Assembly (NCBI RefSeq): GCF_000347175.1
Contig: NZ_ANIK01000008.1
Coordinates: forward strand, 1-64,000
Source of the DNA: Leptospira alstonii serovar Sichuan str. 79601
GTDB taxonomy: Bacteria > Spirochaetota > Leptospiria > Leptospirales > Leptospiraceae
Length of the DNA stretch: 64,000 bases
Direction: 5' to 3'
Below are positions 46,103 to 61,926 of the stretch, one piece after another; position 1 is the first letter of the stretch, and the number at the start of each line of letters is the position of its first letter. A model generated the notes under the pieces. The model was not told the DNA's origin. It did no database searches and saw only the letters and a program-made list of their open reading frames with translations. The position numbers and the translations under genes were made by a program.

Positions 46103-46702
46103 TCAATCGGAAATAAAAAAAGGAAGGAGATTTTTCATCGGAATGGTCGCGTTCGGAAGCCACATCAATATTCCGATTCCGAAAATCAAAAGTAATAAAA
46201 TCAATTTACGTTTTGTAACCGGGGTTCCGCCTAACTTTTCGGTTCGAACATACCAAAAGATACAAATTAGGCTGAATACAAACTCAATCAGAATGGCGGC
46301 GTGCGGAAAATAATAATACGAATTCAAGGAAACGACCGTAGAACCGGGACTCAGTAACTGATGCTCAAATCCGACGATCAAATCGCATAATACGTGTAAT
46401 ACGGTTAAAAATCCGCACCAAATCGAAAATGAAACGTCTTTGTAAATCGCATAAATCACCCCGACAACGAGACCGCCCTGAATGAACGCGGGTATCAGGT
46501 TATGGCTGTACGTCATGTGCACTTGAAGATTTTGAAACGTGGCTTCGAACAAGGAGGACGGAAACACGGGTTCGATTCCGACAAAGGCCAAAGTCAGCCA
46601 AAAAAATTCCGGGACGTTGGCGCAGATAAGAAGAATCCAAAACGGATATCTTTTAAACTTTGAATACGGAATCAGTGCGGATGCGTAATGACCTAAAATC
46701 AT
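46103..46702 (-). CDS. polytopic membrane protein, YdjM-like
   Basis: 199 residues with about five membrane helices. The N-terminal MILGHYASA, PEFFW, YSHNL and HVLCDL contain His/Glu/Asp positions in the order seen in membrane-bound YdjM-type putative metal hydrolases, though the motifs are degenerate (PE for PD). Its ATG overlaps the stop of a 28-residue ORF (ATGA), so the two are probably translated together. Activity unknown. Confidence 0.65.
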   Translation of the reverse strand: MILGHYASALIPYSKFKRYPFWILLICANVPEFFWLTLAFVGIEPVFPSSLFEATFQNLQVHMTYSHNLIPAFIQGGLVVGVIYAIYKDVSFSIWCGFLTVLHVLCDLIVGFEHQLLSPGSTVVSLNSYYYFPHAAILIEFVFSLICIFWYVRTEKLGGTPVTKRKLILLLLIFGIGILMWLPNATIPMKNLLPFFISD

Positions 46703-46785
46703 ATCTCTTTTTTAGTTACCACGTAATGAATGAGACACATTCCTAAAATGTAAAAGAAAACGAGGGTTAACAATAACGAAGGCAT
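46699..46785 (-). CDS. 28-residue small membrane protein
   Basis: A short frame encoding 28 residues: a single hydrophobic helix (LLLTLVFFYILGMCLIHYVV) with a TKKEI tail. Its TGA overlaps the ATG of the downstream membrane protein (ATGA), and GGAAA lies upstream. Its position and coupling support translation; function unknown. Confidence 0.55.
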   Translation of the reverse strand: MPSLLLTLVFFYILGMCLIHYVVTKKEI

Positions 46786-46961
46786 AACTTGAAATTTTCC
46801 TTACTTTAGAAAAAATGAAACAATCGTATTTGTTTTAAACGCTATAGATTGTCAAGAAATAATTCTCGATTTCGATTTTGAAACATAGGCTACGAGCCGA
46901 TCGAAAGCAATAACGTTTGAAAATCCTTCCATATAAGTTCGCAGCGAAAAGAGAATTTCGA

Positions 46962-47507
46962 TTAGATCTTGATTAAAAAGTCATAACCGATTTCAATCTC
47001 TTCTTTTGCCGTTATAAATAACAGAGACGGTTTTTCGAGTTTGAAATCCGAGAACCGAATATCAACTTTTCCGAATACTCGAATCTGTCCCGGATCCTTC
47101 GGTTCCACTTTACCGGAAGACTGAAAGTCCCGAGTCAACCCGTGAATCGTCAATTTACCTCGAATCAAATGCGTTTCGCCGGAAGTTGTGACGGACTCTA
47201 TGATCGCGACGATCTCGGGCGTTTCGGGATAACCTAAAATTTCCATTATATGAGAATCCCGACTTTCATCTCCCGAATGAATTCTCAAAACCGGAATTCT
47301 GATTTGAAAGGGAGAATTGAGTTTATATCCGCTTCCCGACATCTGGATCTGCGGAGAATCAACTTGCACTTCTTTGCATATTCCATGAACCTCTTTCATC
47401 GGATGAATCGCCAAAAAGTTGATTTCTTTTTTGAGAATCTCGGATGCGTATCCTTGAGTGGCGCAAAACGCTAAAAGTAAAACAACGAGTCGATTGAAAT
47501 TTTTCAT
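46962..47507 (-). CDS. YceI-family secreted protein
   Basis: 181 residues with a signal peptide (1-21, cleaved near GYASE). The mature part is a YceI lipocalin-like barrel: INFLAIHPMKEVHGIC, RIPVLRIHSGDESRDSHIME, GKLTIHGLTRDF and FGKVDIRFSDFKLEKPSL. YceI proteins bind isoprenoid lipids in the periplasm. AAGGAG precedes the ATG at a suitable distance. It lies 15 bases behind a short truncated-looking gene, probably one transcript. Confidence 0.85.
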   Translation of the reverse strand: MKNFNRLVVLLLAFCATQGYASEILKKEINFLAIHPMKEVHGICKEVQVDSPQIQMSGSGYKLNSPFQIRIPVLRIHSGDESRDSHIMEILGYPETPEIVAIIESVTTSGETHLIRGKLTIHGLTRDFQSSGKVEPKDPGQIRVFGKVDIRFSDFKLEKPSLLFITAKEEIEIGYDFLIKI

Positions 47508-47522
47508 CTCTATTATAACTCC

Positions 47523-47717
47523 TTAAAATGTAATCACAAGTAATGTGATAAAACCGGAAAGCTGATGATATTCCAGCATTTTTCTACGAGTGGAAAGATC
47601 TTCGCGAGTCGTTTTAAGAGCCCTTGCGGTCGACGACGGCGCTACTGTCTGAGCGTTTAACACATTCGAAACGCAAAAAATCGATAACGATAGAACACAA
47701 AACCATTTTCGAATCAT
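47523..47717 (-). CDS. short exported protein, possibly truncated
   Basis: 64 residues: a signal peptide ending near LNAQT, a polar stretch (STARALKTTREDLSTRR), and the start of a hydrophobic helix (GFITLLVITF) broken by the stop. It ends in mid-helix and is followed at once by the ribosome site of the YceI gene. It resembles the front of a larger multi-helix membrane protein whose remainder is missing, but I cannot name it. Confidence 0.5.
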   Translation of the reverse strand: MIRKWFCVLSLSIFCVSNVLNAQTVAPSSTARALKTTREDLSTRRKMLEYHQLSGFITLLVITF

Positions 47718-47800
47718 AATGGAATCCTCTTTCGCTCTTTCAATTCTTCGAGAGTATAAGGGAAAAATTAAAGTCTTACAATCGCAAAAAAATCTTAAAC

Positions 47801-48760
<960 letters not shown>

Positions 48761-48928
48761 TCTCCACCTCCAAAAATTAGATCGCTTTGCCAAAAGAACT
48801 TTAAGACAAAATCCGAATGACAACCATCGTTCATTCTTTCTTTTTATCGGGAAAGCGATAATAAAACAATCCGCTCGAAGTTCCGCTTACTTGAATGGGA
48901 ATTCAGATATTTCTAATATACAATAGAC

Positions 48929-48950
48929 TGTTGGGAGTTCCCACAATTTC
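48929..48950 (+). repeat. dispersed GGAGTTCCCAC motif copy
   Basis: TGTTGGGAGTTCCCACAATTTC, a copy of the spacer motif in the divergent region between the SDR gene and the RND operon. Confidence 0.6.
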
Positions 48951-49054
48951 GGCAAAAACAGAATGTGCTTCCGGATAAAAAAGAGGATCCGAGATCGAAA
49001 AAACAGGTCGAATTGATATACATTCATTCTTATTAAAATTTGAAGAGGTTCTCC

Positions 49055-52000
49055 TTGCTTTCCGCAATATCCATACGCAATCCGATCTTTTCTTGGATGA
49101 TGATGGCCGCGATCATTCTTTTTGGATCGGTCGGATTTTCCAGGATGGGCGTTTCTCAAATGCCCGACGTCGACTTTCCGGTCGTCAACGTTTCACTCAC
49201 ACTCGTCGGAGCCAACGCTCAAGTTATGGAAACCGACGTGGTCGACCCGATCGAAGAAGTTTTGATGACGGTCGAAGGAGTCACCGAGGTTCGTTCGATC
49301 TCCTCGGACGGTTCCGCAACGGTTACCGTCGAATTGGAACTCAGTCGAGACGTGGACGTCGCCGTTCAAGAGATTCAAACGAAACTCGCTCAAGTTTCCA
49401 ATAAACTTCCGGAAGAATTGGATCCGGCGGTAATCACAAAATCCAATCCGGACGATACGCCGATCATTTGGGTTTCCGTGACCGCAGTCGATAGGACCGA
49501 AAAGGAAAAGATGCTCTTTGTAAAAGATTTTCTGAAGGATAAGTTTCAGAAAATTTCGGGAGTCGGAGAAATCATCCTCGGAGGTTACGTGGATCGAACG
49601 ATCAACGTCTACTTGGATCCGACGAAACTTTCCAGAAACGAGATCGCGGTGGACGATATCGTCAATACGTTGAAGGAACAAAACTTGGAAGTTCCGTCCG
49701 GAAGGCTGGAAAACAGAACGAGCGAGATCAGCCTTCGTGCGGTGGGAGAGGTCCCCACTGCGGAACAATTCGGAAATATATTCTTAAATTCGAGAAGCGG
49801 TTCTCCTTTGTTTAGATCGATCCGTCTCAAAGACATAGCGATCGTAGAAGACGGGTTAGGCGATGTGCGGAGAATTTCCCGGTTTAACGGCATTTCCGCG
49901 GTTGCAATCGGAATCAAAAAACTCAAAGGAGCCAACGCGGTCCAAGTAGGAGATCTCGTTAAAGCGAAGGTCCGAGAATTAAAACCGAAACTTCCGAAAG
50001 GTTACGATCTTACCGTCTCGAACGATAATACCGGTTATATTAGGGATAGCGTAAACGAACTCGAATTCACTCTGATCTTTTCGGCGATTCTCACGGGATT
50101 CGTATGCAGATTGTTTTTGGGAAATTGGAAGAGCACGGGGAACGTTCTTCTTGCGATTCCCACTTCGGTGATCGGAACCTTTTTGTTTTTATACTTCGCC
50201 GGTTTTACGATCAACACCTTTACGATGTTAGGTTTATCTCTTGCGACCGGGATCGTGGTGGATGACGCGATCATGGTTTTGGAAAATATTACGCGACATC
50301 GTGAAATGGGAAAATCCTGGTTCGAATCCGCGTTAGACGGGGCTTCGGAAATTCGATTCGCCGCTTTGGCTGCCACGTTAGCCGTCGTTGCGATTTTTCT
50401 TCCGGTCGCGTTTATGAAAGGAATCATCGGAAGGTATTTTTTGGAATTCGGAGTTACCATTTCCGTCGCGGTCCTCCTTTCCCTTTTTGAAGCTCTGAGT
50501 TTTACTCCGATGCGATCCTCTCTGTATGCCGAAAATAAACGGAACGATGAGAAACGATCGACCTTGTCCTCGATCTTTTCCACGGACGCTCGCGATACTT
50601 GGAACCTCTGGATTTCAAGAATTTCCGTTTTTAAAAAGGTGGATCCGACCATAGAACGTTTTCTGGTTTACAGCACCGATTTGTACGCGCGTTCGATCGA
50701 CTTCGTATTAAAATATCCCAGATGGGTTTTATACGGAACGACCGCTTTGTTTCTCGTTTCGCTCGGATTTTTCTTTCTGTTAAAGAAAGAATTCATTCCG
50801 CCTCAGGACATGGGACGTTTTATAGTTCGAGCTCGTTTGCCGTTGGGTTCTTCTTTGCAGAGAACGGACGAAACGATGAAAAAAGTGGAACAATATCTGA
50901 TCCAACGCAAGGAAATCGAAAAGTATATCTCCAACGTAGGCGGTTTCGGAGGGACCGAAGCCAATACGGGAATGTTCTTTATCACGATGAAAGAGATGGG
51001 ACACAGGCCCAAAAATCCGAAAACCGGAAGAGAAATCACTCAGTCCGCGCTTTTCGGAATTTTGCGAAAGGATTTAAAAGAACTCGTACCGGAAGGGACG
51101 TTTTCCGTTCAGGATCTTTCCCAGAGAGGATTCTCCGCCGGAAGAGGTTATCCCGTCGAACTCGTGTTAACCGGCCCGGATTGGCAGACGTTATCCGCTC
51201 TTTCCGTCAAGATTTTGGATAAGCTCAAAGAAAGCAATGCGGTCTTGGACGTGGATACGGATTACGTTGCGGGACAAAAAGAACTCAGGCTCGTTACCAA
51301 CAGGGAAGCCGCCGCACTCCGAGGAGTGAGTATGGCGAACGTAGGAAATACGGTCGGAACTCTCATGGGCGGAAAGAACGTTAGTCGTTTTACGGAGAAC
51401 GGAAGAAGTTACGATGTACGAGTGAAAATTCAAAAGGACAAGGGCGAGACGATCGCGATCATACCGGAAATCGGCGTTCGAAACACGTTCGGAGAATTTG
51501 TTCGATTGAAGGAAGTGATCAGCGTTCAAGAAAAGGAAGCCCTGAAAACGATCACTCGAATCAACCGAGAAAGAGCGATTCGTGTTTTTGGAAACCCGGC
51601 TCCCGCCTTAGGTCAAACCGTTTCTACGGAAAAGGCTCTCGAGATCGCAAAGGAAATTCTTCCAGAAGGTTATTCCGTCGCGGTGACCGGTTCGGCTAAA
51701 ACGGCAAAAGAATCGGGGAACAGCCTAACTCTCGCTCTTATATTCGGAATTCTTCTTTCGTATATGATTCTGGCGAGCCAGTTCAACAGTTTGAAACAAC
51801 CTCTGTATATTCTTCTCGCAATGCCTTTCAGTTTTACGGGTGCGTTAGTCGCTCTTTATCTGTTCGGCCAGTCGTTCAACATGTACAGTTTTATCGGACT
51901 CATCCTTCTTTTGGGTTTGGTAAAAAAGAATTCGATTCTTCTTGTTGAATTCGTAAACCACGTTCGATCGACCGGAAAAAGTATTCGAGAATCCGTCAAA

Positions 52001-52287
52001 GAAGGTTGTCCGATCCGCTTGAGACCGGTGCTTATGACTTCTTTCAGTTCGATTGCGGCTGCGATTCCTCCCGCGTTGGCTCTCGGACCCGGGGCGGAAA
52101 CGAGAATTCCGATGGCGGTGACGATCTTAGGGGGAATGACTCTTTCCACCTTGATCACACTTTTGGTTGTTCCCGCGGCTTATTATCTCGGCGAAAAAGA
52201 GAAGGAAACAAAGGAAGAATTTTCCACAAAACAGTCGTTCGTGTTTCCGGAACCGACCCTTGAGTCCAAATATAAAAAACAAAAAAA

Positions 52288-52291
<4 letters not shown>
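49055..52291 (+). CDS. RND efflux transporter (AcrB/HAE-1 family)
   Basis: 1078 residues from a TTG at 49055, chosen because AGAGG lies six bases before it; an upstream TTG at 49040 is possible. Inner-membrane proton-driven exporter with 12 helices and two large periplasmic loops. The proton-relay residues are visible: GIVVDDAIMVLENI (two adjacent Asp) and LLGLVKKNSILLVEF (Lys). RSISSDGSATVTVELE and MGVSQMPDVDFP are typical of the porter domain. It overlaps the TolC gene by four bases (ATGA). No membrane-fusion protein is encoded in the window. Confidence 0.92.
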
Positions 52292-53910
<1,619 letters not shown>

Positions 53911-53982
53911 TTCTCTTTGTACGCTTGACATCTGTTCCAAATGGTTTTAACTATTGGGCATAATTGAGAGGTAAGAACCCAC

Positions 53983-55743
<1,761 letters not shown>

Positions 55744-55751
55744 CACAATCA

Positions 55752-55782
55752 ATTCTCCGTTTAAAACGTTTAGACGGAGAAT
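55752..55782 (+). terminator. probable terminator after the long acyl-CoA dehydrogenase
   Basis: ATTCTCCGT and ACGGAGAAT form a 9-bp stem around a 13-base loop, followed by CGATTTTCCCGTTTT. The T-tract is imperfect. Confidence 0.55.
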
Positions 55783-55845
55783 CGATTTTCCCGTTTTCTC
55801 GCGCCGTATCGGCGCGATCGACCTCATTCGTATATTTCTATATTC

Positions 55846-56208
<363 letters not shown>

Positions 56209-56252
56209 TTGCGTTTTCTCCTTAAAGAATGGGAAATTCTGCGAATATTTTT

Positions 56253-56294
<42 letters not shown>

Positions 56295-56354
56295 CAGAAA
56301 TTATTTCATAATTTTCAAAACGAAAACCGGGAAAAGAGGAGATGCAAAAAAATT

Positions 56355-57266
56355 ATGTTCGGAATGAACTATATCCAATTCGATTCGATGACTCATGTCA
56401 TTCTCTATAAAAATGGAAAAGTTTCGAGGGAAGGAAAAGGCTTGTCCTTTTTCTACTTTGCTCCTACGAGTTCGATAGCTGCGATCCCGCTCGGAAGTAA
56501 CGACCTTCCGTTCATCTTCAACGAGTCTACGAACGACTATCAAACCGTCTCGATTCAGGGACAGATCACGTATAAAATTTCGAACCCAAAGGCTCTCTCC
56601 GAACTTTTGGATTTTACGGTCGATTCCAGCGGAACGTATAAAAAGAACGAGATTGAAAAACTCAATCAAAGAATCATCAATTACGCGCAGACCTCCACCT
56701 CCTCTTTTATCCACGGAATCGGGCTTAAAGACTCGATCCGTTCCGCAAAGACGATCGAAACTCAGATCCTACAAGGGCTTCAGACTTCCACTACGATCTC
56801 CACATTGGGAATCGAAATTTTGAATGTGAATATTCTTGCGATTCGTCCCAATCCGGAAATGGAAAGAGCGTTGGAAACCGAAACTCGGGAAAGGCTGCAA
56901 CAAGAAGCGGATCAGGCGATTTATGAGAGAAGAAACTTCGCCGTGGAACAGGAACGCAAAATCAAAGAAAGCGAGTTGAATACTGAAATAGCCGTCGAGG
57001 AAAAGAAAAAGTTTATAGAAACGAAGGTCGCAAATCAAAGAAAGGAAGCCGAAGCGCAGGGTTTTGTGACGGAAACGACCTTGAAACCGTTTCGAGATAT
57101 CGATTGGAGAACGTTAGTCGCCTTGAACAACAATCCGGACCCTAAATTCAACATCGCTCTCGCTTTTAGACAACTTGCGGAAAACGCAGAAAAAATCGGA
57201 AATCTGAACATAAGCCCGGAACTTTTGGAAGGTCTTTTACAGGAAAAGAAAGATTCCAAAAAATGA
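56355..57266 (+). CDS. SPFH/Band 7 domain protein
   Basis: 303 residues. The SPFH domain (residues ~15-190: YQTVSIQGQITYKISNP and TISTLGIEILNVNILAIRPN) is followed by a charged coiled coil (EMERALETETRERLQQEAD to NQRKEAEAQ). No clear N-terminal membrane helix is seen, unlike classical stomatins. Such proteins form oligomeric scaffolds. It overlaps the next gene by four bases (ATGA), and a NAD-kinase-like partner in that place fits a recurring pairing. Confidence 0.82.
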   Translation: MFGMNYIQFDSMTHVILYKNGKVSREGKGLSFFYFAPTSSIAAIPLGSNDLPFIFNESTNDYQTVSIQGQITYKISNPKALSELLDFTVDSSGTYKKNEIEKLNQRIINYAQTSTSSFIHGIGLKDSIRSAKTIETQILQGLQTSTTISTLGIEILNVNILAIRPNPEMERALETETRERLQQEADQAIYERRNFAVEQERKIKESELNTEIAVEEKKKFIETKVANQRKEAEAQGFVTETTLKPFRDIDWRTLVALNNNPDPKFNIALAFRQLAENAEKIGNLNISPELLEGLLQEKKDSKK

Positions 57267-57655
57267 ATGTAGAATACGCAATCCTTGTAAAAAATAAAAC
57301 GCGGCTGGAAGGTTTGATCGAAAGATTTAATACGAAACAACAAGCCAGGTTTTATATAGAAAGATTGGGAGGACGGTTCGAAGAGTACGAAATCGAACAC
57401 GAAATCTTTCACGAATCTTTAGATCTGATTCAGAAAAGAATCTCGAAAAAGATCAAATACAAAATTGTGGAAAGAATATACGTTCCTTCTTTTCTTTTTT
57501 CAAAAAAGAACGTGATTGTAACGATCGAATCCCTTATGCCGTCGGGCGGTGTTATTTTTAGCGATGGAATTGAAACGGACTATCTTAAGTTCAACTCCGG
57601 ATCGATTGTAACGATCGGCGTTTCCTCGGAAAATGCAACTTTGGTAGTGAAATGA
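57263..57655 (+). CDS. NAD-kinase-like protein with internal deletion
   Basis: 130 residues. The first ~88 residues (RLEGLIERFNTKQQARFYIE, FEEYEIEHEIFHESLDLIQ, FLFSKKNVIVTI) and the last ~40 (MPSGGVIFSDGIETDYLKFN, SGSIVTIGVSSENATLVV) match the two ends of the NAD(+)/NADH-kinase-like proteins (about 290 residues) that pair with SPFH genes. The middle ~150 residues, which would hold the GGDG/QDG nucleotide loop and the NE/D motif, are absent without loss of frame. The word GATTGTAACGATCG occurs twice, near 57512 and 57604. As it stands it cannot be a kinase; it may be residual or a scaffold part. Confidence 0.62.
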   Translation: MNVEYAILVKNKTRLEGLIERFNTKQQARFYIERLGGRFEEYEIEHEIFHESLDLIQKRISKKIKYKIVERIYVPSFLFSKKNVIVTIESLMPSGGVIFSDGIETDYLKFNSGSIVTIGVSSENATLVVK

Positions 57656-57755
57656 ACGGATTTGGCTGAGCCATTCGATCCAAGGGATTGAAATTTATGG
57701 AAATAACGATTCACGCGAGGCGCGTAACCCCCGCGCGTTTTAAATTAGAAGATTT

Positions 57756-58178
57756 TTAAGCGTTTCTTTTAATACGAAGCGCTCCGATCAAAAGAAGAAT
57801 GATGGAAACGAACATTCCAAAAATTCCGGGAAGACCGACGGGCGGAAAATTTGCGGGAGCTCCTGCGGCGCCTTTCATTGCAAGACCTATCGGAAGAAGA
57901 AGTCCGCAGACCGCGGCCCAAGAAGCGATCGACTTCGCGCGATTCGAAAGAACGACCTTATCGATCCAAAGTCCGACTACCATGTTGTACATCGCGATCG
58001 GCATACCGTGAGAATGGCCTTCTCTCAGATAAAAACGAACTATGCTCAAAACGTACTGCCCGTCCTTTACTACGTTTGCATCGAAGGTGGCGCCTAACGC
58101 AAACCCGCCCATTGCCGCCAGCAACATCGCCGAAAATCCAGCGACTACGTTGATCTTACCGTAATTTATCATATTCAT
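57756..58178 (-). CDS. four-helix membrane protein
   Basis: 140 residues, four membrane helices (VVAGFSAMLLAAMGGFALGA, GMPIAMYNMVVGLWI, WAAVCGLLLPIGLAMKG, GIFGMFVSIILLLIGAL) with GHSHG between the first two. It begins 23 bases after the ArsR-SRPBCC gene on the same strand, presumably one operon under the ArsR operator. No family name is certain. Confidence 0.72.
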   Translation of the reverse strand: MNMINYGKINVVAGFSAMLLAAMGGFALGATFDANVVKDGQYVLSIVRFYLREGHSHGMPIAMYNMVVGLWIDKVVLSNRAKSIASWAAVCGLLLPIGLAMKGAAGAPANFPPVGLPGIFGMFVSIILLLIGALRIKRNA

Positions 58179-58201
58179 TTCTCCTAATTCTTTTTTTTAA
58201 A

Positions 58202-58990
58202 TCAATGCATCTTCGGCAAGTCCATCGCCTTACCGGTTTCGACGAAAGTTTTCAAGTTGCTTAAGTGCATAGGCCAACCTTGGGAAGTGCCGAGATAAGT
58301 CGGAGTTTTGCCGTCGAAATCGTCGTGAATCACGGTTAATTTAACGGAATCTCCCACCGGTTCCAGTTCATAACTGACTCTGGATTCTCTATCCGCAGCC
58401 GCCTTCGGTTCCGCGACCAATTTGAAAGTATAAACCAATTTTTTCTTCGGATCGAATTCCAATACTTTTCCTTGAACGACCGACATCTTGTTTCCATCGG
58501 GACCGGTAACGTCGTAAGTCAGTTTCGCGCCGACTTTCGGTTCGAAAGTCACGGCCATTCCCGCAAACCATTCGGGTGTGATCTTGGATTGAATCAAAGT
58601 GTCCCAGAGTTTATCGACGCTTGTTTTAATATACAAAGTATAGATTTGTTTAACTTCTTCCATTTTACTTTCACCTTCCATTTCGTATTTTAGTCGTGTC
58701 AGCGCGCTCGCCCAATGTTTGCCGTATTGCGAAATCCAACGATCGTAGATCATCTGAATCGGAATCGCATTGAGATGAATGCTTCTAAACTTTCCTTTTT
58801 TTTCTATCCTGAGAAGATTCGCTTCGGAAAGAACTTTGAGATGTTTCATCACCGCAAAACGGCTGAACTCAAAAAAATCCGCCAATTCTCCCACAGAAAT
58901 ACCGGGTCGGTTCTTAGTGATATCCAGGATTCGCCTGCGACTTTCGTCAGCGAGGGCTTTGAAAACCGGATCTAATTCTTCATCTGACAT
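58202..58990 (-). CDS. ArsR-type regulator fused to SRPBCC (AHSA1) domain
   Basis: 262 residues. Residues 1-90 are an ArsR winged helix (FKALADESRRRILDIT, VGELADFFEFSRFAVMKHLK, LSEANLLRIEKKGK). Residues 110-255 form an AHSA1/SRPBCC ligand-cavity domain (SVDKLWDTLIQSKITPEWFA, VIHDDFDGKTPTYLGTSQGW and the terminal PMHLSNLKTFVETGKAM). No ArsR metal-binding Cys pair is present, so the SRPBCC cavity may sense a small molecule. A perfect palindrome overlaps its start codon, and a broken stand-alone SRPBCC gene lies divergent. Confidence 0.88.
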   Translation of the reverse strand: MSDEELDPVFKALADESRRRILDITKNRPGISVGELADFFEFSRFAVMKHLKVLSEANLLRIEKKGKFRSIHLNAIPIQMIYDRWISQYGKHWASALTRLKYEMEGESKMEEVKQIYTLYIKTSVDKLWDTLIQSKITPEWFAGMAVTFEPKVGAKLTYDVTGPDGNKMSVVQGKVLEFDPKKKLVYTFKLVAEPKAAADRESRVSYELEPVGDSVKLTVIHDDFDGKTPTYLGTSQGWPMHLSNLKTFVETGKAMDLPKMH

Positions 58991-59010
58991 GTGACTTATT
59001 AGTCACATGT
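58987..59010. promoter_or_regulatory. palindromic operator of the ArsR-SRPBCC gene
   Basis: ACATGTGACT-TATT-AGTCACATGT: perfect 10-bp arms with a 4-base spacer. It covers the ATG of the ArsR-SRPBCC gene and leaves almost no leader, so binding would block initiation. Predicted autoregulation, and possibly control of the divergent SRPBCC gene. Confidence 0.65.
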
Positions 59011-59149
59011 ATTTCAAAACACGAATCCGTCAATCCGTGTTTTTGAAAAATTTTCAACTTGTCGAAAACTCAAACCGAAGCGTGACGTCATGATTTTCGA
59101 TGGTAATCTATCGAAGGAACGCTTCATTTTTCATTTTGGAGAAACAAGG

Positions 59150-59578
59150 ATGAATCAAAGTTTAATCCTCAAAAAAAATATTTCCATCCAAGCCCCGATT
59201 ACGAAGGTTTGAAACGGGCTTATCGATCCGGAAATTATCAAACTTTATCTTTTCGGTACGCAGACTATTTCCGATTGGAAAGAAGGAAGTTCGATCCTTT
59301 TTACGGGCGTCTGGGAAGGGAAAGAATATAAAGACGGCGGAACGATTCTCAAATTGGAAAAGGAAAAAATTTTCCAATACGACTATTGGAGCCATTTTTC
59401 AGGCGTCCCGGACTTTCCCGAAAATTACTCCGTCATCACCTTTGAATTAAAAGCGAACGGAGCTTCGACCTCTCTTTCTTTGACCCAAGAGAATTTTCCC
59501 ACTCAAACGTCTTATGAACATTCCGACAAAGGTTGGGATCACGCTCTAAATATCTTGAAGGAATTTTTGGAGAAATAA
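59150..59578 (+). pseudogene. SRPBCC (AHSA1) domain gene with premature TGA
   Basis: The frame from ATG 59150 (with GGAG upstream) encodes ISIQAPITKV, then TGA at codon 21 (59210-59212), then continues NGLIDPEIIKLYLFGTQTIS, DWKEGSSILFTGVWEGKEYK and so on to the TAA at 59578, a complete AHSA1-type protein of 142 residues. The position of the TGA is normally Trp in this family (KVWNALTDPE), so a TGG to TGA change is the simplest reading. It is divergent from the ArsR-SRPBCC gene, across its operator. Confidence 0.8.
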
Positions 59579-59653
59579 TTTTGCGCTTCGAAAAAGCGGA
59601 TCGATCGCGTTTATCGTTGCTCCGGACAAACGTCTTTTCTATCAGTTCGGATT

Positions 59654-61120
<1,467 letters not shown>

Positions 61121-61302
61121 TCAATACCGTTAATATGATTTCCATTTTATCGATCTCACACAAGAAATAGGTTTATTCTCGTCGCCTTTTTCAAGAATAA
61201 AAGCCTTCGTTCCGAAAAGTTTCTTTCGGATTTTTTCCAACTGTCACAGTTGCTTTTTTGATGTCTCTAAGAGATTATCAAAACGATTTCTAGGAGTATA
61301 AA

Positions 61303-61659
61303 ATGTTTCAGAATGAAAACGAAAATAAGGACGTTCCATCGGAGTTGATCGTGGAATGGGCGCCGTTTACGTTGTCGGAAGGGAAAGATGAAAATCTGCT
61401 TTTGAATGCCTCCACCGTCTTACAATCGGATTTTTTATCCAAACAAGAAGGTTTTATCAGACGGGAATTGCTGAAAGGCCCGGACAATCGGTGGGTGGAT
61501 CTGGTTTATTGGAAAAATAAGGAAGCGGCCGAAAAGGCAATGGAAAATGCAAGCGTTAGTTCCGCTTGTTCTCAATATTTCAATTTGATGACGGAAGCCG
61601 ATCACAACAATCCGGGCGAAGGTGTTTCTCTTTTTACCGCCAAACGGATCTATAATTAG
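61303..61659 (+). CDS. small dimeric alpha-beta barrel (ABM-like) protein
   Basis: 118 residues. The pattern LQSDFLSKQEGFIRRELLKG, WVDLVYWKNKEAAEKAM and the central acidic region fit the antibiotic biosynthesis monooxygenase-like / dimeric alpha-beta barrel family. Soluble, no signal. AGGAG lies before the ATG. The function of this group is often unknown; I do not infer a substrate. Confidence 0.7.
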   Translation: MFQNENENKDVPSELIVEWAPFTLSEGKDENLLLNASTVLQSDFLSKQEGFIRRELLKGPDNRWVDLVYWKNKEAAEKAMENASVSSACSQYFNLMTEADHNNPGEGVSLFTAKRIYN

Positions 61660-61926
61660 GCTTTCGTCTGAATCTTAAATGCGGGAACTACTACGTTTTT
61701 AAACGATGAGAAAAATCACGCAAAGGCCGAAATAAGCCTCAAAGAAACATAATCTGTGGGAACTACTGCATTTACTTTTTTATTAAGAACTTGCCTTGAA
61801 ACTTACCGGATAATTTGCGGCGAACCTTATAGATTGATTTTTTTGAGGTCTGAAACGAATTCCTAATTCGAACAATAGATCGGTTTTAAATGCGTCTAAA
61901 ATTGCAGCACATATAAGAAAAATAAC
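61660..61926. repeat. spacer with two dispersed-motif copies
   Basis: AATGCGGGAACTACTACGTTT (61678) and CTGTGGGAACTACTGCATTT (61755) are variant copies of the GGGAACTCC motif, about 75 bases apart, in the same orientation. No ORF is present. Confidence 0.55.

Noticed and set aside
49193..49768. 191-codon minus-strand frame inside the RND gene
   Set aside because: Antisense overprint of well-conserved transporter sequence, with no ribosome site.
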